The notes below the pieces were generated by a model that made no database searches, had not been told where the DNA came from, and was given only the letters and a program-made list of their open reading frames with translations. Of a DNA stretch of 64,000 bases, positions 49,001-62,466 are shown one piece after another. The DNA is from Pratylenchus scribneri. Taxonomy: Eukaryota > Nematoda > Chromadorea > Rhabditida > Pratylenchidae. Made by a program: the position numbers and the translations under genes. The stretch is from assembly GCA_030063045.1 (NCBI GenBank), contig JAQSEB010000242.1, positions 1 through 64,000 of the forward strand, in the 5' to 3' direction. Positions within the stretch are counted from its first letter, which is position 1, and each line of letters starts with the position of its first letter.

Positions 49001-52000
49001 AGCCAATTCCATTGTTACCTATTATAATTGTAGATGAGCATGGCCCTGGAGAGGATGGCTCAACACAGAGACCACATTCTGTCGGATTGGCCGTTCCATT
49101 TCGTGAAACTACGGAAAAGTCAGCATCGGAGACAAGCATTAATTTACTTTCGCTAGACCAACTCATTAATAATGAAACAGAATCCTCATCAATACCAAAT
49201 AGTGAATTTTCAAAAACAATAGAAAATGAGGAGACATCGACAAGTTCTTCAAGTGCAGCATCGAAAACAACGTTTATTTTTGAGGTAACAACAGAAGAAT
49301 CAAATGGAATGACGCAAACAACGAAAATTATACCTGAAAATGTAGCTGCTGAATCTAATTCAGAAAAAGAAACAACAATGAATGAGCCAAGTTCACCGGC
49401 ATCTATTGTAGAATATTCCACAATGGCAGCTTCCACTGCAATTCCAGCAGAGTCGTCACAACCTATTTCAATTGTGGTTAATGGAAACGAGCCAAATGAA
49501 TTAAAAGGGACAACAATTTTTGGTGAAAAGGAATCCACAATAATGGTTACAACCGTAATTCCAACAGTTTCGGAACAGAAAAATATTTCGATAAATGAAA
49601 ACGGGGAAAATAATTCCACTCCATCAAATGTTGAGTCCATAACAACGGTATCTCCTGAAGCAGAAGACGAAATGACGAAAGAGACTTCAACCACAATTCT
49701 GGCGGAATCTCCGATTCAAAATGTCGCGATAATTGGAAGCGAAATAAATGAATTAAATACAACTTCCAATGCGCTCGAATCAACAATATTCCAAGAGGAA
49801 AAAGTCCATTCCACCATGGCTACTTCATCCCAAACTGAAATGCCTCAAACAAATGTTGGGATAATCGAAAATCAGGCAATTCAATCCAGCACAACCACAG
49901 CTGAACCTCTATCTCCGGAGGAAGAAATACAATCCACAATAACTGATTCATCTCAAATGGTAAAATATTTATTAATTTCAAAGGTTTATTTGTATTAAAT
50001 TAAATATCATTTTTTATATAAAATTTGGAAATTTTTTGATGAATGAAATACTTGAAAAAAAAAATATTTAAAATTAGACTTAAGTTAAATTATGAGAAAA
50101 ATTAAAATTAAGTCAAACTTGACCATATTTCAGGGCTCTGAATCGAATCACAAAATTTGATTTTTTTTTATTTAATTTTGATTTTTGTTATTTCAGATCG
50201 CCACACAATCAACTCCAAATATCGCTATAATTGGAAGCGAAATGAATGAATCTAACGAAACTTCTGTTGCTCCTGAAACAACCATATCACCGCTAGAGGC
50301 AGAAATAAAAACAACAATACCTGCTAATTCTTCACAAAAAGAAAATTCTCAAGAAAATATTGCGATAATTCAAAATGAAAAATCTAAGGCAACAACATCT
50401 ATGGAGCCTGAATCGACAATTTCGCCAGAAATTGAATTTCAAACCACAATCGCTCAGTCAAAAATCACACAAACAAATATACAGGTAGTCGAAAATGAGG
50501 GAATAAATTATCGATTAACAAAATATTTCAAAAAGATTCAAAAAACAAAAATGTTTTGAGATAAGAAAACAAAAAAATATTTTTAAAAATTTTAATTTAT
50601 TCTTTTTTTATTAATTCTGATTTTTTTTATGTTTACTAATTCTGATTTTTTTGTGTTTTTACTAATTCTGATTTTTTATATTTTTACTAATTCTGATTTT
50701 TTTTGTATTTCTAATTCTGATTTTTTGTGTTTTTACAAATTCTGATTTTTGTGTTTTTATTAATTCTGATTTTTTGTGTTTTTGCTAATTCTGATTTTTT
50801 GTGTTTTTGCTAATTTTGATTTTGAGTTTTTACTAATTCTGATTTTTTGTGTTTTTACTAATTCTGATTTTTCTATTTTAATTAATTCTGATTTTTTGTA
50901 TTTTTACTAATTCTGATTTTTTTTATGTTTTTGTTGATTCTGATTTTTTGTGTTTTTGCTAATTCTGATTTTGTGTTTTTACTAATTCTGATTTTGTGTT
51001 TTTACTAATTCTGATTTTTTGTGTTTTTACTAATTCTGATTTTTCTATTTTTTTTGTATTTTTGCTAATTCTGATTTTTTGTGTTTTTACTAATTCTGAT
51101 TTATTGTGTTTTTCTACCAATTCTGATTTTTTGTGTTTTTGCTAATTCTGATTTTTTGTGTTTTTGCTAATTCTGATTTTTGTGTTTTTGCTAATTCTGA
51201 TTTTTTGTGTTTTTACTAATTCTGATTTATTGTGTTTTTCTACCAATTCTAATTATTATTTTTTTGTTAATTCTGATTTTTTGTGTTTTTGCTAATTCTG
51301 ATTTATTGTGTTTTTCTACTAATCTGATTTTTTATGTTTTTGTTTCTGATCTTTTCTGTTTTTGCTAATTCTAATTTTTTGTATTTTAATTAATTCTAAT
51401 TTTTTAAATTTTTCCTATTTCTGATTTTTTTGTTTTTTTTTTAACTAATTCTGAATTTTGTTTTTTGCTTATTTGGATTTGTATGTTTTATAATTTTAAT
51501 ATATTCTTTTTTTATTGTTATTTATTATGTTTTGATTCTGATTATTTTGTATTTCATTAATTTCTATTTTTATCTTTTTTAGTTGTTTCAAAATACATAT
51601 TGACTTTTTTCTGTCTTCAATAATTCATATTTTTTTTTAGATCACCAGTGAGTCTAGCTCATCGATATCGTCTCTATCAGAATCTACATTGGCTACATCT
51701 CAAACAGAGAATCCTCAACCTGAAAATGTTGTTGTACTTGGCAATCAAGCAACCGAGAATAATGCAACAACGATTTTGCCTGGATCCATATTAACACCAG
51801 AGAATGAAATGCAATCATCATTGGCTAATTCAGCACAAAAGGCAAGTTATTTTTTTAATAGTTTAATAGTGCAAAATTTAAAAATCAGTTTCATTAAAAT
51901 GACAAATTTTATTTTTCCATTTTCATTATTGTTTTTAAAAAAAAATATTACAGAAATTTCTTTAAATTGGGACTTTGAATATATTCTGATTTATTGTGTT

Positions 52001-55000
52001 TTTAAACTAATCTGATTTTTTGTGTTTTTGCTAATTCTGATTTTTTGTGTTTTTGCTAATTCTGATTTTGTGTTTTTACTAATTCTGATTTATTGTGTTT
52101 TTCTACCGATTTTGATTTTTCGTGTTTTTGCTAATTCTGATTTTTTGTATTTTTGCTAATTCTGATTTTTTGTGTTTTTACTAATTTGTATTTGTATGTT
52201 TTATAATTTTAATATATTCTTTTTTTTTATTAAATCTGATTTATTATGTTTTGATTCTGATTAATTTGTATTTCATTAATTTTTATTTTTATATTTTTTA
52301 GTGGTTTCAAAATACATAGTGACTTTTTTCTGTCTTCAATAATTCATACTTTTTATTTTAGATCACCAGTGAGTATAGCTCATCGATATCGTCTCTATCC
52401 GAATCTACATTGGCTACATCTCAAACAGAGAATACTCAACCTGAAAATGTTGTTGTACTTGGCAATCAAGCAACCGAGAATAATGCAACAACGATTTTGC
52501 CTGGATCCACATTAACACCAGAGAATGAACTACAATCGTCATTGGCTACATCTGAAACGGAGAATCCTCAACCTGAAAATGTTATTGTACTTGGCAATCA
52601 AACAACCGAAAATAATGCAACAACGATTTTGCCTGGATCCACATTAACACCAGAGAATGAAATGCAATCGTCATTGGCCAATTCAGCACAAAAGGCAAGT
52701 TATTTTTTTTAATAGTTTAATAGTGCAAAATTTAAAAATCAGTTTCATTGAAATGACAAATTTTATTTTTCCATTTTCATTATTGTTTTTAAAAAAAATA
52801 TTACAGAAATTTCTTTAAATTGGGACTTTGAATATATTCTAATTTATTGTGTTTTTCTACTAATCTGATTTTTTGTGTTTTTGCTAATTCTGATTTTTTG
52901 TGTTTTTGCTAATTCTGATTTTTGTGTTTTTATTAATTCTGATTTTTTGTGTTTTTGCTAATTCTGATTTTTTGTGTTTTTGTTAATTCTGATTTTTGTG
53001 TTTTTATTAATTCTGATTTATTGTGTTTTTCTACCGATTTTGATTTTTCATGTTTTTGCTAATTCTGATTTTTTGTGTTTTTCTACTAATCTGATTTTTT
53101 GTGTTTTTGCTAATTCTGATTTTTTGTGTTTTTGTTAATTCTGATTTTTTGTGTTTTTATTAATTCTGATTTTTTGTGTTTTTGCTAATTCTGATTTTTT
53201 GTGTTTTTGTTAATTCTGATTTTTTGTGTTTTTGCTAATTCTGATTTATTGTGTTTTTCTACCGATTTTGATTTTTCGTGTTTTTGCTAATTCCGATTTT
53301 TTGTGTTTTTCTACTAATCTGATTTTTTGTGTTTTTACTAATTTGTATGTTTTATAATTTTAATATATTCTTTTTTTTATTAAATCTGATTTATTATGTT
53401 TTGATTCTGATTAATTTGTATTCCATTAATTTTTATTTTTATATTTTTTAGTGGTTTCAAAATACATAGTGACTTTTTTCTGTCTTCAATAATTCATACT
53501 TTTTATTTTAGATCACCAGTGAGTATAGCTCATCGATATCGTCTCTATCCGAATCTACATTGGCTACATCTCAAACAGAGAATACTCAACCTGAAAATGT
53601 TGTTGTACTTGGCAATCAAGCAACCGAGAATAATGCAACAACGATTTTGCCTGGATCCACATTAACACCAGAGAATGAACTACAATCGTCATTGGCTACA
53701 TCTGAAACGGAGAATCCTCAACCTGAAAATGTTATTGTACTTGGCAATCAAGCAACCGAAAATAATGCAACAACGATTTTGCCTGGATCCACATTAACAC
53801 CAGAGAATGAAATACAATCATCATTGTCTACATCTGAAACGGAGAATCCTCAACCTGAAAATGTTATTGTACTTGGCAATCAAGCAACCGAGAATAATGG
53901 AACAACGATTTTGCCTGGATCCACATTAACACCAGAGAATGAAATACAATCATCATTGTCTACATCTGAAACAGAGAATCCTCAACCTGAAAATGTTCTT
54001 GTACTTGGCAATCAAGCAACCGAAAATAATGCAACCACAATTTTGCCAGGATCCACATTAACAATAGAGAACGAATTCCAATCGACATTGGCTAATTCAA
54101 TACAAACGGCAAGTTATTTTATTTTTATTCATTTATTAGTACCAAATTTAAAAATCATTTTTTTTTAAATGGCATTTTGTTCTTTTATTTTCATTTATTT
54201 TTCATTTAAAACAAATTATAAACGAAATTTCTTTTCAATTGTAATTTTATATATATTATGATTTCTGTATTTTAACTAATTTTTTCTTGTTATAATAATT
54301 TTCATTTTTTAAAATTTAGCTAGTTCTGAATTTTTCTCTCTAAATTAATTATGTTTTTTTTGTGTTTTTACTACATAATTCTGATTATTTGTCTTTTTAT
54401 AAGTCTGATTTTTTATGTTTTACTAATTCTGATTTTTTTGTGTTTTTTATTAATTCTGATTTTTTTGTTTTTGCTAATTCTGATTTTTTGTATTTTTTTT
54501 AATTCTGATTTTTTTGTGTTTTTGTTAATTCTGATTTTTTGTGTTTTTGTTAATTCTGATTTTTTGTGTTTTTGTTAATTCTGATTTTTTTGTGTTTTTG
54601 TTAATTCTGATTTTTTGTGTGTTTTTGTTAATTCTGATTTTTTTGTGTTTTTGCTAATTCTGATTTTTTGTATTTTTATTAATTCTGATTTTTTGTGTTT
54701 TTCTTAATTCTGATTTTTTGTTTTTTACTAATTCTGATTTTTTGTTTTTTTTTTGCTTTTTGAAATTTTCCAAATAAAAGCGAATTTTTTCTTTCTTAAA
54801 TAATTATTATTTTTTTTTTATTTTAAGTCTGGCTCATCGATATTGCCTATATCAGAATCGACAATCGCTACATCCGAAACGGAAAATCCCCAACCAACTG
54901 AAAATGTTGTTGTACTTGGCAATCAAGCAACGGAAAATAATGCAACTACGATTTTGCCTGGCTCCACATTAACACCAGATATAGAATTGCATTCCACATT

Positions 55001-58000
55001 GTCTAATTCAGCCCAAATGGCAAGTTATTTTTTTCAATAATTTAATAGTGCCAAATTTAAAAATCATTTTCTTTAGATGTCAAATTTTATTCTTCCTTTT
55101 CATTATTGTTTATTTAAACAAATTATTACGGAAATTTCTTTAAATAGGACTGAATATATTATGTTTTCCGTGTTTTTGCTAATTTTTCTGTTTTAATAAT
55201 TTCGATTTTAAAATTAAAATAATTCTGATTTTTTGTACAAATGGCAAGTTATTTTTTTCAATAATTTAATAGTACCAAATTTAAAAATCATTTTCATTAA
55301 AATGTCAAATTTTATTCTTCAATTTTCATTATTGTTTATTTAAAAAACAAATTATTATGAAATTTTCTTTAAATTGGGACGGAATATATTATGATTTCTG
55401 TGATTTTGTTAATTTTTTATTTGTTTTTACTAATTCTGATTTATTATGCTTAATTCTGATTTTTTGTATTTTTATTATTTCTGATTTTTTGTGTTTTTAT
55501 TAATTTAGATTTTTTGTGTTTTAACTAATTCTGATTTTTTGTGTTTTTACTAATTCTGATTTGTTTTTGCTAATTCTGATTTTTTATGTTTTCACTAATT
55601 CTAATTTTTTATGTTTAATTCTGATTTTTTCTTTTTCATTAATACTTATTTTTATCTTTTTTGATATTTTCAAAATAAATAGCGACTTTTTTCTGTCTTC
55701 AATAATTATTATTTTTTTTATTTTAAGTCTGGCTCATCGATATTGCCTCTATCAGAATCGACAATGGCTACATCCGAAATGGAGAATCCTCAACCAACTG
55801 AAAATGTTGGCATGCTTGGCGAAGAACTCAATGGGATAAATGCAACAACAATTGAGGCAAAATTAAAAGAATCTTCCGGGTTTGAATCTACAATAGCTTC
55901 TACAATGTCAACTCCGATCGAATCGTCATCGTCACCAACAAATGTTGTTGTACTTGTTGAAGGTACCAACGAATCAAATGAAACAACAATTCTTGAAACC
56001 GAATTTGCATCATCTACCATGATTTCACCAGCAGAATCATCTACAAATATTGAATTAATTGTAAGCGAAATAAATGAATCCAATATCACAAGTGAGACAG
56101 AGCAAATAACAATATCAGAAATGGAGCTAACTACAATTTCTCTATCCGGATCGACGGAAAATATAACTTCACTTAGCGAAGGGGCCACCGACAATTCATC
56201 AATAACTGGACCAGCTTTAACGACATCAGAGATCGAAGCAGAATCCACAATATTCACTTCTACAACAATACCAAATGAAACACCATTACCAATAAAAAAT
56301 ATTGCGGTGCTTAATGAAGAAGCCAATGAAACCAACAGAACAAATAGTGAACCAACATCAACAGCAAACTCAGAGACTGAGCAAACAACAATTTCTCAAT
56401 CACAGTTGCCAGAAACTACTACAATTAATTCTTTGATTACAGAAGAGGTCAATGAGACCACAAATGGGGCAGAATTAACAGCCACCTCGGAAATGGACTT
56501 ATCTACCATTTCACAAACAATATTGTCAGAATCGACGAAAAATGCTGTTTTACTTGGTGAAGGGGACACCGAATTGAATTCAACAAAAGCTCAGAATGGT
56601 CTATCAACAATACCGGAAATGGAATTAACTACAAATTCTCTAATCGAATCGACGGAAAATATTAATTTTTCTGATGAAAGTGCGACCAAGTTTAATTCAT
56701 CAACAACTGGATCAGCTTTAACGACATCAGAGATAGAAGCAGAATCCACAATATTATCTTCTACAATAATACCAAATGAAACACCATTACCAATAGAAAA
56801 TATTGCTGTGCTTAATGAAGAAGCCAATGAAACCAACAGAACAAGTAGTGAACCAACATCAACAACAAATACAGAAATTGAATTAACAACGATTCCTCAA
56901 TCAAGATTGCCTGAACTTACAACAATTACGGCTATAATTGGCGAAAAAGCTACTACAGCGACAACAAATGAGGCAGAATTAACATCAAATTTTGAAATGG
57001 ACTTAACAACAATTTCACAAACAGAATTGTCAGAATCAACGAAAAATGCTGTTTTACTTGGCGAAGGAACCACCGATTTCAATTCATCAACAACTGGACC
57101 AGCTTTAACGACATCAGGGGCCGAAACAGAATCCACATTATTAACTTCTACAATAATGCCAAGTGAATCAGCATTACCAATTGAAAATATGGCGGTGCTT
57201 GGTGAAGAAACTGATAAACTAAACGAAACAAGCAGTGAAACAACAACAACTGAAAACTCAGAAATTGAGCAAACAACAATTTCTCATTCAAAGTTGCTAG
57301 AAACTGCAACAATTAATTCTATAATTACAGAAGAGGCCAATGAGACCACAAATGGGCCAGAATCAATAGCCACTTCGGAAATGGACTTATCTACAATTTC
57401 TCAAACAGAATTGTCAGAATCGACGGAAAATATTACTTTACTTGGCCAAGCGGCCACCGAATTCACTTCATCAACAGCGATTGGACCAATTTTAACAACA
57501 TCAGAGATCGAAGCAGAATCCTCAATATTAACTTCTACAACAACTGCAAATGAATCAGCATTATCCATAGAAAATATTGCCGTGCTTGGCGAAGAAACCG
57601 ACAAACTAAACGGAACAAGTAATGAACGAACAACAACAGAAAACTCAGAAACCGAGCAATCAAGTTCTCCATCAGAATTGTTAGAACAAACGACAATTAT
57701 TTCGATAATTAGCACAGGGGCCAATATGACAACAAATGGGCAAGAATCAACAGCAATTTCGGAAATGGACTTAACAACGATTTCTCAATCAGGATTGTCA
57801 GAACAAACCACAATTATAGCGATAATTAGTGAAGCCACTGATTTTAATAAAACATCCAATGAAACTGAATCGACAACAACCTCGGAAATGGAGGAATTAA
57901 CTACCATTTCTCAATCAGATTTGACAGAACCCAGTACAATTGTTGCGGTAATTGGCGAGGAGGCAGCAGAATCTATCGGACAAACTACTGAATCAGGTCC

Positions 58001-60725
58001 AACGACATCCCGAGAAGCAGAATCCACATTATCCATTTCGACCTCATCACCAGTAGAATTGCAAAATCCAACTGAGAATATTGCTTTACTCGGCGGAATG
58101 GCCTCATCAGAATCAAATGCCACCACATCTGGGCAAGGACTAACGACATCAGTAGAAGCCGAGTCAACATTGTCCAGTTCTATGGCATCTCCAGAGGCCC
58201 AATCAACATTGTCCACTTCTATGGCATCTCCAGAATCAACATTGATAATTTCATCTCACTCAGAATTATCAGAACCAACAACAATCGTTCCCATACTTAG
58301 CGGAGAAGCTGAAGAATCCGTCGGAAGTACACAACAACAAGAAATATCTCAATCTTCTCTGACTCCAAATCAAAATGAAGAAGGTTATTGGGAATTTTTT
58401 AATTTCTATTATTAATTTTCTTCCATTAGAAATGTTGGCTACCACATCTTTAGCGCCTGAATCTTCGGAATTATTAAATGCTGTTGCGAACCTTGTCGAC
58501 ATAGTTAAAATAAATGCAAATTCAACAGATCAAACACCGTCATCGAATTTAATTGATTTTATTGAACAGAACAAATCAATTGGAGATATTCGCCAACACA
58601 GTCCACCCGGCTTTGATATTAGAGGTATTTTTTACGAAATTACTACTGTATTTATAAATAGGGATATTATTAATTTGAACAAAAAATTTAATTTATAAAA
58701 TACATTAATATTATTATTTAAATTAAAATTGTAAAAATTGAATTTTCTTAAAATATATTTTTTTCAATTATAATAAAAATTATAAATTTTTTAATTAGTC
58801 CAAAAAATTCCAATACCAATTTTACTGCGAAATGAAAACATTTAATAATGTTTTACAATTTTGAAATAAAAAGCATATTAGACAAGAACAACAGAAAAGA
58901 TAAATTATATAGTCTCGAAAATTTTTAGCCAAAATAAATCAAGTTATTATTTCCAATTTTTATAAAGAATGCCACGGTGATATTTCCTTTTCTGGCGAAC
59001 TTTTAACGGACTACACTCAATCATTCGAAGTCATATTGGCCACAGAAACAATTTATGAATGTGCAAAAACATGTTTCCAATTGAATTGTACACGGGCGGC
59101 TTTCACGCATTTTCCACGTTCCGCCTGCCTACTTCACTTTTCTTCCAATGAAATTCCGCTAAACTCGAAATGTGGCAATGAAGAGGAGCTTCATTCGAGC
59201 TGGGATTTCAAAAAAGTGTCAGAAGTTGCCAGCATAAATTGTGTAAAATGCTCCACTGACAATGAAGGAAGGCATTTAATTGAAGGAAATGAGAGGAGAT
59301 TACATGATGAATTTAGTCTGGACAACTTCAGGCAAATATTGGATACGCCAACAAATCATATTATCAATCCTCAAGGTTGGAGTTTGATTAATGTTAAATA
59401 ATTTTGCAAGCCAAATTAATTTTTAAGATGATTATTAGCTTTTTAGATAAACAAATTTCATACTATTTTATAACTTGGATTATGATGAATTGATTGTAGG
59501 AAGAATTAATGGATTTGATAGAAATAAACAAATGAGCGAAAATGGGAAAATAGGATAAAATTATGCAGTTTTTTGGATAAAAAATTTCTCAAAAATTATA
59601 TTTTTCATCTATCATTCTGATTACGAAAAAGTTTTAAAATATTTAAAAATGTGAAAAATTTAGATAGTCGATCGATTAATAATATAAAAATAAATATTTT
59701 ATCCAATTAAATTCTTAGGTTTTACAACACATTGCCATGGCCGGGTAGAATTCGTTACTTATCCTGTGCCTGATTTACATCATCTTTCAAACATAACCAA
59801 CGATGTACCAGCAGATACACCAGCTGATTGCGCAAGGAAATGCTATGAAATGGTAATTTTGATTAATAAAATATGAGTTTATAATTAAATTAAGGAATCT
59901 TGCTTAATTGCTGGTTTTATACCAACTCCGGGACATGAATCGGCCGGAGGAATTTGCTTAATAACCGAAAATTTGCCAAATGATGAACATTGTTCAGCAG
60001 TGGATGTAAAACACACGCCCCAGCATGCATCAACAGTGCCTTTCCTTATTGAATGTATTCGATGCACAGGTTAGTGAGGAAGATAAAAAAACTAATTAAT
60101 TAGGACAATTTGAATTTTTAAAAAAATTTTTCTTGCATTTTAATCGAGAAAATAATTTGCCTATGGGTAATTTTTAATTCCAACACGAATTTGATAGTAA
60201 TTTTTGTTTTCAATCTTGGGAAGAAAATGGAGATATTTACTAGGGAATAGTGATATAACACATTTATTGACATTTTACTATATTATGGCTAAATAATATG
60301 CCTGATTATTGTTTATTAGTATACAAAATTTTATTTGAAAATATAAATATAGAAATTTTTATTGCCAAAAATAAATAGATTTTGATAATAATGACAATTT
60401 ATTAATTCAGAATGCAATTACACACTTTCTTTAATGGATTCTGAAAGAGCGAATACTGACTATGATAAAATATTGGATGTTAATTCGGTGGGTGAATGTG
60501 CAGAAAAATGTGCCGCTTCAAATGGATGTTCAAATGCTCATTTTGATCCGAATAAATTAACAGTGAGAAATTTGAATATTTTATAAAATATTTACAAATT
60601 ATTTTTCGCAGTGTTCATTCATAACCGAAGATTTTCCTACTGCTGGAAATTGTCCAATTGAAGCTGGATTGCAAACGGATGGAATATTTCCAATCTCATT
60701 AAATTGCGTCCAATGCAGAAAATAA
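46076..60725 (+). CDS. Giant secreted PAN-mucin-PAN protein (about 2,566 aa)
   Basis: Twenty exons join in phase: 46076-46181, 46724-46880, 46974-47215, 47260-47439, 47693-47783, 47980-48173, 48258-48359, 48776-49959, 50197-50484, 51641-51841, 52362-52694, 53512-54108, 54828-55019, 55728-58383, 58430-58624, 58968-59375, 59719-59852, 59895-60069, 60411-60562, 60612-60725 (TAA). Signal peptide NFFAATFIFSIIIFC; PAN 1 from 46724; PAN 2 from 47693; a long Ser/Thr/Glu-rich region with many N-x-T/S sites; PAN 3 from 58968, PAN 4 from 59719, PAN 5 from 60411. PAN is inferred from the Cys spacing and endings such as VECLKCM, VSCVRCG, NCVKCS, IECIRCT, NCVQCR. PAN and mucin domains are known together in nematode apical matrix and cuticle proteins. 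No ZP domain, membrane anchor or GPI signal is seen, so it should be soluble or matrix-bound. Several introns use GC donors. Confidence 0.85.
50600..51480. repeat. 25-bp minisatellite (TAATTCTGATTTTTTGTGTTTTTGC), array 1
   Basis: About 33 degenerate units of 24-26 bp fill the intron 50485-51640 of the PAN/mucin gene. T-richness on the coding strand resembles a greatly extended pyrimidine tract. Confidence 0.93.
51990..52190. repeat. 25-bp minisatellite, array 2
   Basis: Same unit as the 50.6-kb array, about 8 copies, in intron 51842-52361. Confidence 0.9.
52835..53340. repeat. 25-bp minisatellite, array 3
   Basis: Same unit, about 20 copies with an expanded higher-order block, in intron 52695-53511. 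Confidence 0.9.
54350..54765. repeat. 25-bp minisatellite, array 4
   Basis: Same unit, about 16 copies, in intron 54109-54827. Open frames over it are repeat artefacts. Confidence 0.9.
55425..55640. repeat. 25-bp minisatellite, array 5
   Basis: Same unit, about 8 degenerate copies, in intron 55020-55727. Ahead of it, 55025-55150 and 55240-55400 are tandem copies of an intron segment (CAAGTTATTTTTTTCAATAA in both). Confidence 0.85.
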
Positions 60726-61173
60726 ACAAAAAATGAATCAAGAAGAGATCTCATTACGAAAAGCTCAAATGATGCTGATATTTTTCTAATTTACTGTTTA
60801 AAATTTACATAATAATTTAAGTGCCTAACCAAAAAAATGCAATCAATTAATCATTTATTTTAAAAAAAAGTTTATTAAAAATGGTTAGCACTGCCAAATG
60901 TTTTTCTTTGCTTTTTTTAAATCATGATAAAATTATAATTGTTTTACATTTTTAATTAAAATTCCATGAGTTAAACAATTTTAATAAAACAAACCCAATT
61001 TTACAATTGCAAAATTGAAATTTACATTTGAAAATCTCAAATATGTTTCCATTTTATCAAATCTTTCATCAAAAAATACAAATTGAAAATATTTTAATTG
61101 TCAATTTTATCAATTCATCCATCCGGCATAATTATTTCAAATTAAAATCCATTTCCATTCATTATAAAAATTT
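60726..61173. other. Intergenic between convergent genes
   Basis: AT-rich, no gene seen; presumably carries both 3' ends. Confidence 0.5.
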
Positions 61174-61712
61174 TTATCGCCCCCATCGGCCTCCCCAGCC
61201 TCGACGACCCCATCCGCCTCCCCAACCTAAAAATTTAAAATTTAAAAATAAAATATTTTTAATTTCTAGCCTCGTCCTCCCCATCCTCCGCCCCATCCTC
61301 GGCCTCCCCAACCGCCCCAGCCTCCACCCCATCGGCGACCGCCTCTGCCTAAAATTTGATTATTTTTATTATTTTTTTTAAATTACAAATGGCTAAATTA
61401 ATTAAATATTTTCCCAAAAATTTCTTTTTAGAAGACAAGCCAAATAGAAAATGTTGACCTAATTTTTGGTTGAATTTTTCAAAAATGCTACTAAAAATAG
61501 AGAATTATCAACAGAATAAAAATTTGTTTTTTTTAACAATTATCCATCATCAAATTTATTAATCTATTTTTTCTTTTTTTTTGGTATATAAAATAAATTT
61601 TTAATAATAAAAATAAATTTGACTTACCAAATTGTGCATCAACTTCGACCATGAAGAATGTGCCAATAATTACCAATAAAACTATCAGTAATAATTGTTG
61701 GCGAGTTAACAT
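61174..61712 (-). CDS. Gly/Trp/Arg-rich secreted peptide (antimicrobial-peptide-like)
   Basis: Minus-strand exon 1 (61712-61628) encodes MLTRQQLLLIVLLVIIGTFF and MVEVDAQF, a signal peptide with cleavage expected near DA-QF, and ends in phase 1 at GTAAGT. Exon 2 starts at 61348 and reads GRGGRRWGGGWGGWGGRGWG and onwards. It can stop at TAG (61268-61266) after GGRG, or splice from a GC donor (61270-61269) to exon 3 (61226-61174), adding GWGGGWGRRGWGGRWGR before TAA; the frames agree. Short, cationic, Gly-rich secreted peptides resemble nematode nlp/cnc-type (caenacin) antimicrobial peptides, here with Trp instead of Tyr. A cuticle or eggshell role is also possible. Confidence 0.75.
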
Positions 61713-62466
61713 TTTTTAAAGGATTTATTAGTGGTTTTTAAACAATCAAAATATTTTTGTGTTTCTCTGAGTTAATTCTGGTCAGCTTTTATAATTTTCG
61801 ATTCATAGAAGAACGCTAAAATATTTTTTGGTAATCCTACACCAAACATCCTTTTCATTGAATTACGCACTAATTTGTCATTTGGCGATCAAAATGACAC
61901 ATCCGCACCGATCCATTTTCGGCGATTTTTGCGTAAATAAATTCAGCAAACCGCCAAGAAGCAAAGATCCTGACGTAAATGGCGCGCAATTTTTGTTGGG
62001 TTATTAGCTACACTTTTGTTCCTTAAACTCCTCAAAATTTCTTGTTTATGTTCAATAGTTCCGCAAATAATTCTTGAATCATTCAGTCGCTTAACGCTTT
62101 ATTCGCCTGAAAGCACTATCAAAGGAAAAAATGAACAGTGCATTGGGTTAGAAATGTTTTGGTCAATGCAACAAATATCGTTGGCATCAAACTAGGATAT
62201 GGGAAAGAAAAAATGAATAAAAAAGATTAATTTTTAATTGAGATTTATCAAACCAAAATTATGTTCAAAAATTTATAATAAAAAATGGAATAAGAAGTTT
62301 GGAAATTATATAGAAAATATTTCAAAAATTTTATTAAAAGTGAGAACTGACTCCACTTCCTAAAATTTTGATCTCTTACTCGGGTCTTACAAGACAACAC
62401 CGATTCCTTATTCATTGTTAATAATTAGAAAACCAAGATGGTTTTTTTTAAAAATAATGGGTGATT
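61713..62466. other. Intergenic
   Basis: The 5' flank of the Gly/Trp-rich peptide gene is probably here. No other gene seen. Confidence 0.4.

Larger units (their letters stand above)
51641..55019 (+). repeat. 44-residue coding repeat in four homologous exons (1, 2, 4, 1 copies)
   Basis: The unit contains ENPQPENVVVLGNQATENNA and TTILPGSTLTPENE. Exon sizes are 67, 111, 199 and 64 codons; 67, 111 and 199 differ by exactly 44 and 88 codons, so the first three exons hold 1, 2 and 4 units. Exons and adjacent introns were copied together: the three acceptors share TGTCTTCAATAATTCATA and then ITSEYSSSISSLSESTLATS in protein. Confidence 0.93.

Noticed and set aside
48936..49694. 252-codon minus-strand ORF
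   Set aside because: Antisense of the Ser/Thr-rich exon; low-complexity codon use keeps the opposite strand open. The same applies to minus frames at 55790-58216.
54351..54578. Hydrophobic 75-codon ORF resembling a membrane protein
   Set aside because: Translation of the T-rich 25-bp minisatellite in an intron.
61028..61381. 117-codon plus-strand Pro/His-rich ORF
   Set aside because: It is the antisense of the Gly/Trp-rich peptide gene, which has a signal peptide and good splice sites on the minus strand.
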